From: JADJSS01 sp964490845
GTDB taxonomy: Bacteria; Bacteroidota; Bacteroidia; Chitinophagales; JADIYW01
DNA length: 64,000 bases
Assembly: GCA_964490845.1 (NCBI GenBank)
Contig: CAZBED010000001.1
Location: 682,001-746,000, forward strand
Reading direction: 5' to 3'
Shown here: piece by piece, positions 16,757-27,000 of the stretch
Layout: every line of letters begins with the position of its first letter
How positions within the stretch are numbered: position 1 is the stretch's first letter
Program-made: the position numbers and the translations under genes
The notes under the pieces: model-generated
Databases searched by the model: none
What the model was told of the DNA's origin: nothing
What the model saw: only the letters and a program-made list of their open reading frames with translations

Positions 16757-17440
16757 TTATCCCTTGTTAATTTGCTCCAGCGCTTTTTGGTAGATCAATT
16801 CGATCTGGTCGTCTAAAGTGAGGTATGTGGTGTCTATTTCTATCGCTTCAGGTACCTTGGTTAAAGGAGAATCGGCGCGAGTGGAATCTATACGGTCGCG
16901 ATGCAACAGGTTGGCCTTTAACTCGTCCATTGGAAACAGTTTCCCTGACTTTTTCAGCAGTTCATCCTGCCTTCTTTTGGTGCGGACGTCCACATCCGCC
17001 GTCATAAAGAACTTAAGTTCCGCATCCGGAATGACAACGCTGCCGATATCACGGCCTTCCATCACCACCCCTTTCTTGGCAGCCATTTTTTGTTGTTGAC
17101 GCACCAACATTTTACGCACATTGCTCATAGCGGCCACTTCGGATACCAGTGCCGCCACTTCCGGCTGACGGATAGCGTCCTCCACATCGATACCATTCAA
17201 AAATGTATGGTGAGAATTTCCTGTTTTGATAAATTCAATATCAATCAAAGGCATCGCCCGTTCGATGCCTTCCGCATTGTCCAGATCGATGAGATGTTCC
17301 TGAAAATAGAGTGTGACTGCCCGATACATCGCACCAGAGTCAATGTACAGATAGCCTAATTTTTTCGCCACCTGTTTGGCAGTGGAAGATTTTCCGCAAG
17401 CCGAATATCCGTCAATGGCTATGTTGATTTTCTTAGTCAT
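16757..17440 (-). CDS. cmk: Cytidylate kinase
   Basis: Phosphorylates CMP and dCMP with ATP. The 227-aa protein has the P-loop GYSACGKSS (residues 11-19), YIDSGAMYRAVT for nucleotide binding, MEGRDIGSVV near residue 105 and the lid with RTKRRQDELLKK. cmk is often close to rpsA in bacteria; here both are on the minus strand but separated by the desaturase and pirin genes. porQ lies 85 bases upstream on the same strand. Confidence 0.97.
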   Translation of the reverse strand: MTKKINIAIDGYSACGKSSTAKQVAKKLGYLYIDSGAMYRAVTLYFQEHLIDLDNAEGIERAMPLIDIEFIKTGNSHHTFLNGIDVEDAIRQPEVAALVSEVAAMSNVRKMLVRQQQKMAAKKGVVMEGRDIGSVVIPDAELKFFMTADVDVRTKRRQDELLKKSGKLFPMDELKANLLHRDRIDSTRADSPLTKVPEAIEIDTTYLTLDDQIELIYQKALEQINKG

Positions 17441-17525
17441 ACGTTGTACATCACGAATCGTGCGTTAATAATTACAAGTATTAAATTTCTAAAAGTTATA
17501 ACTTACAACTTTTTGCTTACAAGCA

Positions 17526-18578
17526 TCACTTTGCTTTTTTCCCAAATTCATCCAGTTTTACCCTGAATGACAGCTGGTGATCAAATCCATCCCGGTGGTA
17601 TTGCGCAAAGCCGTAATCAAGTGCGAATTGTTTTATATTCAGTCCGAAGCCCGCAGAAAATCCGGCAAATCCTTTTTTCTTCACCACCCCCAGTTCCTGT
17701 CGTCGCAGGTGATTGTACCCCAGACGCAGGCGCACCGGCTTTCCCGCCTGCACTTCCACTCCGAAAGAAAAATGCCTGAAAATATTATCCACCACTTCTA
17801 AAGCTTTATTGTTCTTTTTGGTCGTACCTAAAAATACATTCTGTGTTTCTTCTTCCGGAAATTTCAGGTTCCAGACCTGCAGGTTATGCGCCGTCACAGA
17901 AATGGTGACCGGTAGTTTTTTAAATCGCTTGGAGAAAGAGAGGTCCAGTTGTATGGGTGTTCGCTGACGTGCCTCCCCTTTGACATAAGGCTTTAATTCC
18001 ACTCCGGCATTTCTGAGCACCACCGCTGCCGTCCAGTTGGATTTCGGATTGTGATAGCCCAACGCCACGTCGGCTGCAAAGCCAATGGAATTGTAAGACT
18101 CCAGCGAGGAGACTATCAGTTTCAGGTTGATGCCGTAATAAAATTTATTCCAGTTCCTGCCCACGCCCACCTGCATATTTATATCGCCGGCACGGAACGC
18201 TCCGGTCGGGTTACCGGAGATATCACGTCCGTCAAATTTTCCGTAATAGGCATATTGCACGGTATAGGCCAGCGTCGATTTTATTTTCGGATGATAATAG
18301 GAAAAAGAGATATTGCCAAAGTTGGAATTGGCGATATAGAAGGCTGTATTGACGGCTAATTGTTTATGAAATGAACTGTCCAGAAAACAGGGATTAGAGA
18401 TAGCCAGTGTCAAATCCGCGTCCGTATTGTTTTTAATGCTTTGCAGTCCGCCGCCTAAGCCTTCCATCCGTGCTGAAGTGGGAAACTGGAGGAAATCATA
18501 GCTGTTTTTTCCGCCTATCTGGGCATGTGTTAGCAGAAAACTGAATGTACAAAATAATATGAACAGGTAATTTTTCAA
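17526..18578 (-). CDS. porQ: Type IX secretion system protein PorQ
   Basis: An outer-membrane beta-barrel-like protein of 350 aa with a signal peptide (MKNYLFILFCTFSFLLTHAQ). The start of the mature part, GGKNSYDFLQFPTSARMEGL, is the PorQ hallmark, followed by alternating beta strands ending in DHQLSFRVKLDEF. PorQ works in T9SS with the attachment machinery that handles cargo at the cell surface. The two T9SS cargo genes at 19931 and 24014 are candidate clients. Next to cmk, an arrangement seen in other Bacteroidota. Confidence 0.9.
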   Translation of the reverse strand: MKNYLFILFCTFSFLLTHAQIGGKNSYDFLQFPTSARMEGLGGGLQSIKNNTDADLTLAISNPCFLDSSFHKQLAVNTAFYIANSNFGNISFSYYHPKIKSTLAYTVQYAYYGKFDGRDISGNPTGAFRAGDINMQVGVGRNWNKFYYGINLKLIVSSLESYNSIGFAADVALGYHNPKSNWTAAVVLRNAGVELKPYVKGEARQRTPIQLDLSFSKRFKKLPVTISVTAHNLQVWNLKFPEEETQNVFLGTTKKNNKALEVVDNIFRHFSFGVEVQAGKPVRLRLGYNHLRRQELGVVKKKGFAGFSAGFGLNIKQFALDYGFAQYHRDGFDHQLSFRVKLDEFGKKAK

Positions 18579-18609
18579 GATAAGGCTACAAAATAATGGA
18601 GTTTTGTTT

Positions 18610-18643
18610 CATTAGCAAATTATTTCATTAGCAAATTCTCAAA
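18610..18643. repeat. Short AT-rich repeat at the end of thiH
   Basis: CATTAGCAAATT occurs at 18610-18621 and again at 18626-18637, followed by CTCAAATTA. It overlaps the last codons of thiH and resembles the heptamer-type tracts at 4824, 5261 and 47622. Confidence 0.6.
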
Positions 18644-19751
18644 TTAATACGGTATCCCAGTCTTTCCAGACCGGTTCATAACCGATAGAGCGAATCACGG
18701 CAGCCATTTCGGAAGCAGTACGTACATCATCAATTTCAAATTGTTTGAGCGCTTCCGAATTGGAATAACCCCCGGGTTCTGTCTTGCTGCCCGCGCTGAT
18801 AGTTGTGATGCCATATTGTATGGCCACATCCCGGAATGCCGCACGTTCTCGGGTGGAGAGCGTCAGCTCCACATCCGGAAAACAAATGCGAAACGCACAA
18901 ATCAGTTGCAGTAACTCCTTTTCAGACAAGTGGCAGCTGGGCTGAAATTCGCCTTCATGCGGGCGTATTCTGGGGAAGGAAACTGAAAATTTACTTTTCC
19001 AGTATTTTTTTTGCAGATAAGCCAGTTGCTCCGCGAGTTTCACTGCATCTTCTCGCCAGTTCTCTGCCAGTCCCAGTAAAATGCCCAATCCAATTTTATA
19101 AAATCCCGCCCTGCCAATTCTTTCGGGTGTATCCAGCCGATAACGGTAATTTGACTTCTTTCCTTTGGGATGTACTTCTTTATAAACTTTTTTGTCATAG
19201 GTTTCCTGATACACCAACACCGCATAAACCCCAGCTTCTTTGAGCAAAAGGTAATCGGCTTCCTCCAGTGGTTGCACTTCGATGGATAGCTGGATAAAAT
19301 ATGGTTTCAGTAAGCGAACTGCATTCAGCAAATAAGCCGTATCCACCCTGTAATCTTCACCGGTCACCAGTAACACCGATTCGAAGCCCTGTTCTTTCAG
19401 AGCCTTTGCCTCCTGAATAATTTCTTCGTCGGTCAGTGTTTTCCGTTTAATCTTATTATCGAAACTGAACCCGCAATAGGTACAAATGTTCTGACATTCA
19501 TTGCTGAGATACAGAGGTGCAAACAACTGTATGTTTTTTCCGAAACGTTCGCGGGTGATTTGACGGCTATTCTGTAGTATCTTCTCCAAACCGGGTAAAG
19601 AATCCGCAGCTATTAATGTGGAAAAAATCGCAGCTGACATCTTGTTTCCTCCTGTTTCATCGAACACACTATCTTCTTTTTTTTGATATAAATCAACAGA
19701 TGAAGTCGTATCATTTGAAGAAGCTTTAGCCGACGGTATAACAGAAGACAT
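18639..19751 (-). CDS. thiH: 2-iminoacetate synthase (radical SAM)
   Basis: Cleaves tyrosine to dehydroglycine (2-iminoacetate), the glycine-derived unit of the thiazole ring of thiamine. The 370-aa protein has the radical SAM motif CQNICTYCGF near residues 86-95, with PLYLSNEC before it and KIKRKTLTDEEI after it. HEGEFQPSCHLS and SAGSKTEPGGYS match the family C-terminal half. The first 40 residues are unlike the usual N terminus, but overall length fits. Its usual partner thiG is 14 kb away at 33743, with two T9SS genes on the other strand between them. A perfect FNR-type palindrome (19683-19696) lies inside its first codons. Confidence 0.95.
   Translation of the reverse strand: MSSVIPSAKASSNDTTSSVDLYQKKEDSVFDETGGNKMSAAIFSTLIAADSLPGLEKILQNSRQITRERFGKNIQLFAPLYLSNECQNICTYCGFSFDNKIKRKTLTDEEIIQEAKALKEQGFESVLLVTGEDYRVDTAYLLNAVRLLKPYFIQLSIEVQPLEEADYLLLKEAGVYAVLVYQETYDKKVYKEVHPKGKKSNYRYRLDTPERIGRAGFYKIGLGILLGLAENWREDAVKLAEQLAYLQKKYWKSKFSVSFPRIRPHEGEFQPSCHLSEKELLQLICAFRICFPDVELTLSTRERAAFRDVAIQYGITTISAGSKTEPGGYSNSEALKQFEIDDVRTASEMAAVIRSIGYEPVWKDWDTVLI
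19683..19696. promoter_or_regulatory. FNR/CRP-type palindrome TTGAT-ATAA-ATCAA
   Basis: A perfect match to the FNR-family pattern TTGAT-N4-ATCAA. It lies inside the 5' coding part of thiH and 234 bases upstream of the start of the T9SS cargo gene at 19931. A related box lies 258 bases upstream of the second T9SS gene. Confidence 0.35.
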
Positions 19752-19822
19752 ATTTAATTGATATTCAGCAATATAGTAATATTAAAAATAAACAGTTTTT
19801 ATACGGATGAACACATGTAATC

Positions 19823-19880
19823 TACACATTTTTCTATGGATAAATTAACAGGCAAATATGCAACTTAATGGGTAATTTTA
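19823..19880 (+). promoter_or_regulatory. Promoter block of T9SS cargo gene 1
   Basis: Three words in fixed order and spacing: TACACATT (19823-19830), 9 bases, ATAAATTAACA (19840-19850), 22 bases, TAATTTTA (19873-19880). The same block with the same spacings lies at 23902-23959 before the second T9SS gene. The last word fits the -7 element and the middle word falls at -33. The ATG is 51 bases further on. Confidence 0.6.
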
Positions 19881-19930
19881 TATGCTCTTTCCAAAATCTT
19901 TTAGGGCAGGAGGAAAATAGATGTTTATAT

Positions 19931-22900
19931 ATGAGGAAAGTCTACCTGTTTTTTATTTTTTTGTTCTTCCTGATTTCTTCCAAAGCAGCAATCCTTTCCG
20001 AGAATTTTGATACTACTGTTTTTTCCAAAGGCACGTATGACGTTCTTCCGGCAGGCAGTGGAGTTGAGGATAACATAATCCTGTCATCCGGTTCATGGCG
20101 TTGTTATGAAGGAATAAGAGGGAATACAGCCGGCAGTGACCGGTTCAACGGGACACAGTCGGCAAGAGTGCGTGGTAGTGGTACCGGCGCTGTACGGGCT
20201 ATTCTGGAAATGAATTTTGACAAATTGAACGGAGCTGGGGTTATCGAAGTATATGCCGCTAAATATGGTGGTGATGCTACTGCTTATTTTCATTTTGAAG
20301 CATCCACGGATGGCGGAAGTACCTGGCCAAACAGTTCCCCCTTCTATACGGTTTCTTCCACTACCCTGACAGCCTTTTCGTGGACGGCAAACCTGTCAGG
20401 CAATGTGCGTGTCAGAATAATCAAAGAAACGAATAATAACCGGTGCAATTTCGATGATTTTTCCATTACCGATTACTCTACCGGCACCAGTTCGGAAATA
20501 CAGCTGCAACAGCCGGCAGGCAGCGATTCAGCCTGCGGTTTTACGTATGATTTCGGTATGCAAACGATCGGCACGAACACGAATGTAAGTATACGAATCA
20601 AGAATCTGGGTACGGGGGCGCTGACCATTGCCTCCACCCCCATAACTGGTACGAATGCTTCCGAATTTTTGGTATTTACAACCCCTGCATCTCCTGTTGC
20701 GGCAGGAGATTCTACGGATATAGTCATCCGGTTTTCGCCGGGAACCCCCGGAAACAAGACTGCAATACTTACCATCAATTCTGATGATGCGGATGAAAGC
20801 GCATGTATCGTATATCTGAAAGGAATCGCTAATTATGCTGCATGTACGGAACTGATTATTTCTGAATATGGAGAGCCTGTGGTTGGCAACGGAAAATATG
20901 TGGAGATTTATAATGGTTCATCGGGTTCTGTTAATTTAGCGAATTATCAGCTGCAAAAAATAAGTAATGGAGGCAACTGGCCCGGAAGCACACTGACATT
21001 AAGCGGTACATTAGCAGCCAACACGACCTACTTAATTGCCAACAATTCCACTGACGTACCCGGCGCGGATTTATATGACGCCACGTTTTGCAATTGGAAC
21101 GGAAACGATGCTGTAGGTTTAGCAAAATACATTGGAACCTCATGGGTGCTGATAGATGCCATTGGCGATACGGCGACACTGCCGAATGGCTCAGGCTGGT
21201 CGGTTGCCGGTATTTCCAATGCCACACTGAACCATACATTAGTACGAAAGTCTTCTATCAGCATTCCGAATACAGACTGGAATTCCTCGGCTGGCTCTAC
21301 AAGCGCAACCTCCGAATGGATTGTCCGGCCCTACTCTTTGACCAATACCAATTGCAATGTGAGCAATTGTTTTACGTCCACCAGCATCGGCTTTACAGTT
21401 GCCACAGACATCGTGAATGAATCGAACACAAGTGTGACGGTATCCGTTACTATGAACTCCGCACCGGTTTCCACCGTAAATGCACTCATTACCGATGCTC
21501 TTCTGGGAACCGCAGCTGCCGGAACGGATTATTCCTTTACTCCCGTCACGCTGACATTCCTCCCTGCTGAAACTTATCCCAATACCAAAACCGTTACCAT
21601 AACCATTTTTGACGACCTTATTTCAGAATCGAATGAAAATGTTGTACTGGACATCGATGCGCAATGTGGGGCATTGCTGGGCAACAACCGCTACTCCCTG
21701 ACCATCGTGGATAATGAAACACCGAGTGGCGTTGTCATCAATGAATTCAGTCAGGGTTCCGCCAGCAAAGAATACCTGGAACTTGTCGTTATCGGAACAC
21801 CGGCCACCACTGTAGATTTACGCGGATGGATTATCGACGACAACAGCGGTATTTTCAGCGGCGGATACGGCACTCAGTTAGGTATAGCTCCCGGACATGT
21901 GAAATTTTCAAACGCCTGTACCTGGGAGAAAGTACCTGTAGGTTCTATCATTTTGTTATATAATGCCAGCGATAAAAATACGTCCATAACACTGGCCGAT
22001 GACCCTACAGATGCAGATCTGGATTATGTATATGTGATAGGCATTGAAACATCTGCAAGCACCTGTGCTTCCATGCCAACAGCGAATCTGTATTTTTCTT
22101 CAGACTGTATAATACCCAATAATACTTCATACGACATCTATACACCGCCGGCATACACCAACGTGGACTGGAATGCCATGCAGTTCCGGAATGCCGGAGA
22201 TGCTTTGCAGATACGAAGCCCAGCAGGAGGATTTTTTCATGGACTATCTTACGGTTCCAAAGGGAGCGGCTCTGATTGCGCAAGTTGTGCTATCACTCAG
22301 GCTAACCATCCGGACTATTCGGTATATGGAGCAAATGCGCTTTATTTTTCTGGAGGAAGCAATGTTACGTATGCCAATAAAAACTTAATTGATAATGATT
22401 ACCGGAAGCTCAGCAACTGGACAAAAACCACGTCTTCATCTCCGAATGCTCTGGAAACCCCGGGCACCTTTAACGATGCATCCAATAATAAAAACTGGAT
22501 CTTATCGCTTCGCGGAAATTTTGATGCCGTACTCGATGACCAATCCTATAGCTGTAACCTGAGAGGATTGGAAAGCCGCTATTATTTAGACGACAGCGAC
22601 AAAATCATTTTTTATATCAAAAACAACAGCAGCACTGATCACGGGTTGCTTACGTCACAAACCATCATACACAATGCTGCATTAACCGGCAAAGGATTTC
22701 AAAATTCGTTCCTGACTGGCACGCCGTTATTTATGCAAAAAACATTTGCCGCAACTCCGGATACAGCAACTCCTGCAAATTATAAAATCCGGTTTTATGT
22801 TTCCACTCAGGAATTGCAGGATTACTGTGATTACATTAATCCTGTATTAGATTCTATCCCCGGTTTTTATTCCGGCCATCATCATACGCCGAGCGAAATT

Positions 22901-23638
22901 ATCTATCATCTGAAAATTTACAGAAGTTCCGTGACCGACAGAGCATGGACGGTTACATCGGACGGACAGGTTCAGATTGTAACTCCCACCCTTGGAACGT
23001 ACGGACCATACACCACTTTTGAATTTGACGGATTCACCGGCTTTTCCGGCTATGCCCTGGGTGATATCGTAACGCCAAATATCGGATTGCCGGTAGAACT
23101 GACTTATTTTAATGCAGCCTGTATCAACAATGCAGTAACATTGAACTGGACGACTGCATCCGAACGAAATTCTGCTTATTTTGAAGTAGAACGGTCATCG
23201 GATGCAATACACTTCACTCCGCTAAAAAGAATACCTGCTGGGAAGACATCCAATCAAATAATAAATTATCAATACACAGATGAGTATCCGTTAAGCGGTA
23301 TTAATTATTACAGGCTGAGACAACAGGATGTGGATAATGCCTCCGCAGTTTATTCTAATATTATTCAAACCGAATGTGATGCATCCGGCTCTGTAGCTCA
23401 GGTGTTTTACGATCCTGCAAGAGGAATTATGGTTTCTATAAATTCAGAAAAGGCAAAAAGCCTCCTTTTTAATGTATATGAAATTTCAGGAAGATTATTG
23501 TTTCAGGAAAGCAGATCGATAGCACCCGGAAATTCTGTTTTTACCCTAGATATCCACAACACATTAGCTGATGGCATTTATATCGTTCGTATTATCGACG
23601 GTAAAGAGATTTCTTCAGTAAAATTATGGATACACTGA
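19931..23638 (+). CDS. Secreted multidomain surface protein, T9SS type A cargo
   Basis: A 1235-aa protein exported through the inner membrane by a signal peptide (MRKVYLFFIFLFFLISSKAA) and across the outer membrane by T9SS. In order: an N-terminal jelly-roll-like domain, a choice-of-anchor D (HYDIN-like) domain at about 190-300, a lamin-tail domain at about 300-415 (LIISEYGEPVVGNGKYVEIY), a Calx-beta-like domain at about 480-597, and a second lamin-tail-like domain at about 598-730 (VINEFSQGSASKEYLEL). A long unassigned region follows, then the C-terminal region from LPVELTYFNA at about 1050 to the sorting domain ending DGIYIVRIIDGKEISSVK. The frame is open from an ATG at 19868, but that lies inside the promoter block, and the signal peptide begins at 19931. 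The last 190 residues resemble those of the next gene. Lamin-tail domains often accompany secreted nucleases, but no nuclease motif is evident here. Confidence 0.9.
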   Translation: MRKVYLFFIFLFFLISSKAAILSENFDTTVFSKGTYDVLPAGSGVEDNIILSSGSWRCYEGIRGNTAGSDRFNGTQSARVRGSGTGAVRAILEMNFDKLNGAGVIEVYAAKYGGDATAYFHFEASTDGGSTWPNSSPFYTVSSTTLTAFSWTANLSGNVRVRIIKETNNNRCNFDDFSITDYSTGTSSEIQLQQPAGSDSACGFTYDFGMQTIGTNTNVSIRIKNLGTGALTIASTPITGTNASEFLVFTTPASPVAAGDSTDIVIRFSPGTPGNKTAILTINSDDADESACIVYLKGIANYAACTELIISEYGEPVVGNGKYVEIYNGSSGSVNLANYQLQKISNGGNWPGSTLTLSGTLAANTTYLIANNSTDVPGADLYDATFCNWNGNDAVGLAKYIGTSWVLIDAIGDTATLPNGSGWSVAGISNATLNHTLVRKSSISIPNTDWNSSAGSTSATSEWIVRPYSLTNTNCNVSNCFTSTSIGFTVATDIVNESNTSVTVSVTMNSAPVSTVNALITDALLGTAAAGTDYSFTPVTLTFLPAETYPNTKTVTITIFDDLISESNENVVLDIDAQCGALLGNNRYSLTIVDNETPSGVVINEFSQGSASKEYLELVVIGTPATTVDLRGWIIDDNSGIFSGGYGTQLGIAPGHVKFSNACTWEKVPVGSIILLYNASDKNTSITLADDPTDADLDYVYVIGIETSASTCASMPTANLYFSSDCIIPNNTSYDIYTPPAYTNVDWNAMQFRNAGDALQIRSPAGGFFHGLSYGSKGSGSDCASCAITQANHPDYSVYGANALYFSGGSNVTYANKNLIDNDYRKLSNWTKTTSSSPNALETPGTFNDASNNKNWILSLRGNFDAVLDDQSYSCNLRGLESRYYLDDSDKIIFYIKNNSSTDHGLLTSQTIIHNAALTGKGFQNSFLTGTPLFMQKTFAATPDTATPANYKIRFYVSTQELQDYCDYINPVLDSIPGFYSGHHHTPSEIIYHLKIYRSSVTDRAWTVTSDGQVQIVTPTLGTYGPYTTFEFDGFTGFSGYALGDIVTPNIGLPVELTYFNAACINNAVTLNWTTASERNSAYFEVERSSDAIHFTPLKRIPAGKTSNQIINYQYTDEYPLSGINYYRLRQQDVDNASAVYSNIIQTECDASGSVAQVFYDPARGIMVSINSEKAKSLLFNVYEISGRLLFQESRSIAPGNSVFTLDIHNTLADGIYIVRIIDGKEISSVKLWIH

Positions 23639-23901
23639 TTTACAGATTTCAGGAAAAAATAAATCTTCTTCTTTACTCAATAAATCTCCTTTTGAAGCAG
23701 TTTCTTCTTTTTACACTAACTAAACTAAACTGTTAAAATCATTGACCTATATCAATAATAATTACACAGATTTTGCGATTAATTTGGCCCGATAAAATTA
23801 TCAAGGTAAGGTATCGATTTTTGTAATATTCAACATAATCACTATCAATATCTTATGCGGATTTCACAACCTCGTATTTTATCAACACACTTGCCCCTTT
23901 T
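23639..23901. other. Spacer between the two T9SS genes, with an FNR-like box
   Basis: No convincing gene. TTGAC-CTAT-ATCAA at 23742-23755 matches the FNR pattern in 9 of 10 fixed positions and is nearly the same 15-mer as the box before pirin. A weak -7-like TAATTTG lies 24 bases downstream (23780-23786), at about the same distance as in the pirin promoter. No clear terminator follows the first T9SS gene. Confidence 0.4.
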
Positions 23902-23959
23902 TACACATTATAGTATTAATAAATTAACAAGCAGTTTTGGTGCATTTTGGTTAATTTTG
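23902..23959 (+). promoter_or_regulatory. Promoter block of T9SS cargo gene 2
   Basis: TACACATT (23902-23909), 9 bases, ATAAATTAACA (23919-23929), 22 bases, TAATTTTG (23952-23959). Words and spacings equal those of the block at 19823-19880. TAATTTTG is a full -7 consensus. The ATG is 55 bases further on. Confidence 0.65.
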
Positions 23960-24013
23960 ATTCCTAATAGATAGAAACGTAAACCTACCTCTCTTAGATT
24001 ATAACAGCACTGT

Positions 24014-27000
24014 ATGAGTAAAAATTACACGATTTTAGTACTGATTCTTTTATTGTTCTTTTCGGCAAATGCTTTTGGACAAGCTGCATCAGCAACCTGG
24101 GCATTAACTTCCGACGGGTCAGTTTCCGTATCCGGAAGTGTAAGCGGTGCGTCTCAAGCTTGGGGCACTCAGATTGCTACACCAACCTACGGAGCAACCA
24201 ATGGTTGTTCTGCTGCCGCTTCTTCAGGTAATAATGGTTGGGCAAATAGTTCTTTAAATACGAATGCTTATTATGAATATGCAATTTCTCCTACAGCAGG
24301 AAACAATTTAACTGTCACCTCCGTGAGTTTTTATTATAGTGTCTCAGGAGGCTCAATGAATGCCGCTGTTTATTATTCTCTTAATAGCTTTTCTAGCAGT
24401 TCTCAATTAGGGAGTGATATAACTGGTTTTTCAAATACTTCTTCGACAACTCAATTCACGAATTCGCCATCAATAACAGTTTCGTCAGGTCAAACTTTAA
24501 AAATTAGAGTATATGGCTGGGGGGCAAGTGCATCTACAAGAACATTTAGAAATAAAACTTTTGTCATTTCAGGTACAACCACTGCCGCTGCTACCAATTT
24601 ATACTGGGGAGGAACTACAGGCACTTACTCAGGTGCATGGACAACAGGCACACCCTGGGGTACTACTACTTCAAGCGGTGCAACTACCGCATGGCCGGGC
24701 TCCGGTACATATAATGCCAATTTTAATGCTACTACCAGTGGCATCGCAACCGTACCTGCTTCAATAAGTATTGCTCCCAATAATACTATACTTAATGCCG
24801 CTACAACTTTTAACACTGCTGCCGCTACAAATGGTGTTTTGTCTTCAACGATTAATCTTAATGCAAATACGTTAACAACTGCACCGGTAACTTCTACAAC
24901 ACTCACATTATCAGGTATTATAAGCGGTACAGGTGGAGCCCTCACTCAAAACGGTGCAGGTACTACAACTCTCAGCGGTGCCAATACCTATACAGGTGCA
25001 ACTACTGTAAACAGCGGAACATTAAGCATTTCAAGTATTGCCAATGGCAGCAGTGCCAGTAATTTAGGGCAATCCACCAATGCCGCTGGAAATTTAGTTT
25101 TAGGCGGAGGTACCTTACAATATACTGGCAGCAGTGCTTCTACTGACAGAAATTTTACATTAACAGCAGCTACAACATCCACCATTGATGTTACGAATGC
25201 GCTTACTATCTCAGGTGCCGCTGCTAACACAAGCGGAGCTTTAACTAAAGCCGGAGCAGGTACTCTAACGTTATCAGGTACTAATGCCTATACAGGTGCA
25301 ACTACTATTAATGCAGGAACTTTACAGTTAGGTGTCAACAGCGCATTATCATCTTCGACTGCAGTAACACTTGCAAATACCACAGGTGCCATCTTTGATG
25401 TAAATGGTAAAACTCAAACCATTGCTTCTTTAAGCGGCGGTGGCGGTACTGGCGGAAACGTCACATTAGGTGCAGGTACTTTAACCGTTAATGGCAGCTC
25501 ATCAACTTCATATTCAGGTATAATGAGTGGTACAAATGGTAATTTGGTTAAAAGCGGTGCAAGTACCTTAACTTTAGGCGGTGCAAATACATATACCGGT
25601 ACAACTACAGTAAATAATGGAACTCTAAGTATTTCAAGTATTGCTAATGGTGGAAGTGCAAGCAATATAGGACAATCTACCAATGCCGCAGGAAATTTAG
25701 TTTTAGGCGGAGGTACTTTACAATATACTGGAAGCACAGCATCTACTAACAGAAGTTTTACTTTAACTGCTGCTACGACTTCTACAATTGATGTAACAAA
25801 TACACTTACTATTTCAGGTTCAAACACTACTACATCAGGTGCTTTAACAAAATCGGGTGCCGGCACACTGATACTTACAGGTGCATATACACATACTGGT
25901 ACAAATACATTTTCAGCAGGCGAACTAAGATTAAATCCGTCCGGAAATCTTTCATTAGGTGCAGGTACTTTTACAGGTGGAAAATTAGCTACAACAGGAA
26001 TTGCTGCTACTCGCACACTTACATTTAGTTCTTTAAATGTTTCGAATGCATCTTCTTTGGCATTAGAAACAACTAATGGACACAGAGTAACATTCACTAA
26101 TGCAGGTACTATTACTTCTGGACTCACCATAACAGGATGGCAAGGTACTTATGGGGTAGATTTCTATGGAAGTGTTGGACGTATATTTGTAGGCTCTGAT
26201 AATACATCTCTAACTTGTAGTCAATTAAGTCAAATACAATTTTTTGATGGCACAACTACTTATGCTTCTGCTTTAAATACAGAAGGAGAACTTGTACCTG
26301 TAAAAACGCCAACTATAACAGGCATCACTCCTTCTTCTGCTACTGCCGGCGACCCGGGATTTACTATCACAGTTGATGGTACTAATTTTATAGACGGAAT
26401 ATCAACGGTTACGTGGGGTGGATCTGCACGTGCCACAACATTTGTAAGTGCCACCCAATTAACAGCAACTATTCTTACATCCGACCTTGTAACGGCAACT
26501 ACAGTGCAAGTTGGAGTCAGCAACGGATGTGTTGCATCTCCCTCCACACAAACATTTACTATCAATGCTCCGTCAAATTCTATTACTACCAGTGCCGGAT
26601 CATTCGGTCCGTTTTGTAATGGTATTTCAAATGATGTAACATTGTCTTTTTCAAAAACAGGAAGTTTTTCAGGGCAATACAATATTCAGATTTCAGATGC
26701 ATTACAAAATTTTCCTTCAGATGCAACGTCTCAGTTGCTAACATATGTATCCAGTACTTCAAATTCGGTCACCGCTACCATTCCTTCATCTTTTACGGCA
26801 GGAACAATTTATCGTATTCGAGTAGTCAATAATACGCCCACTTATTTTTCTTCGGGAGATAATGGCAGTAATATTACAATTAATACAACACCAACTACAC
26901 CTTCATGCTCCACACCAGCAGCAGTATGCCAGGGGAATGCGGTAACTATAACCGGTGCAGGAAGCACAGGAGCCACTACTTATACCTATTGGACAGCTTC

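Noticed and set aside
19868..19930. N-terminal extension of T9SS cargo gene 1 from an ATG at 19868
   Set aside because: The extra residues precede a perfect signal peptide starting at 19931, and the 19868 ATG lies within the promoter block, upstream of the expected transcript start.
23855..23974. A 39-codon plus-strand frame in the spacer between the T9SS genes
   Set aside because: It runs through the promoter block shared by the two T9SS genes and has no recognisable product.
24625..26682. Long minus-strand open frames (for example 25414-26130 and 26260-26682) opposite the giant T9SS gene
   Set aside because: They mirror the repetitive Gly/Thr/Ser codons of the plus-strand gene, which rarely give stops on the other strand. 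Their translations are low-complexity Val/Pro/Ala strings with no family, and the plus-strand frame is a continuous 3235-aa protein.
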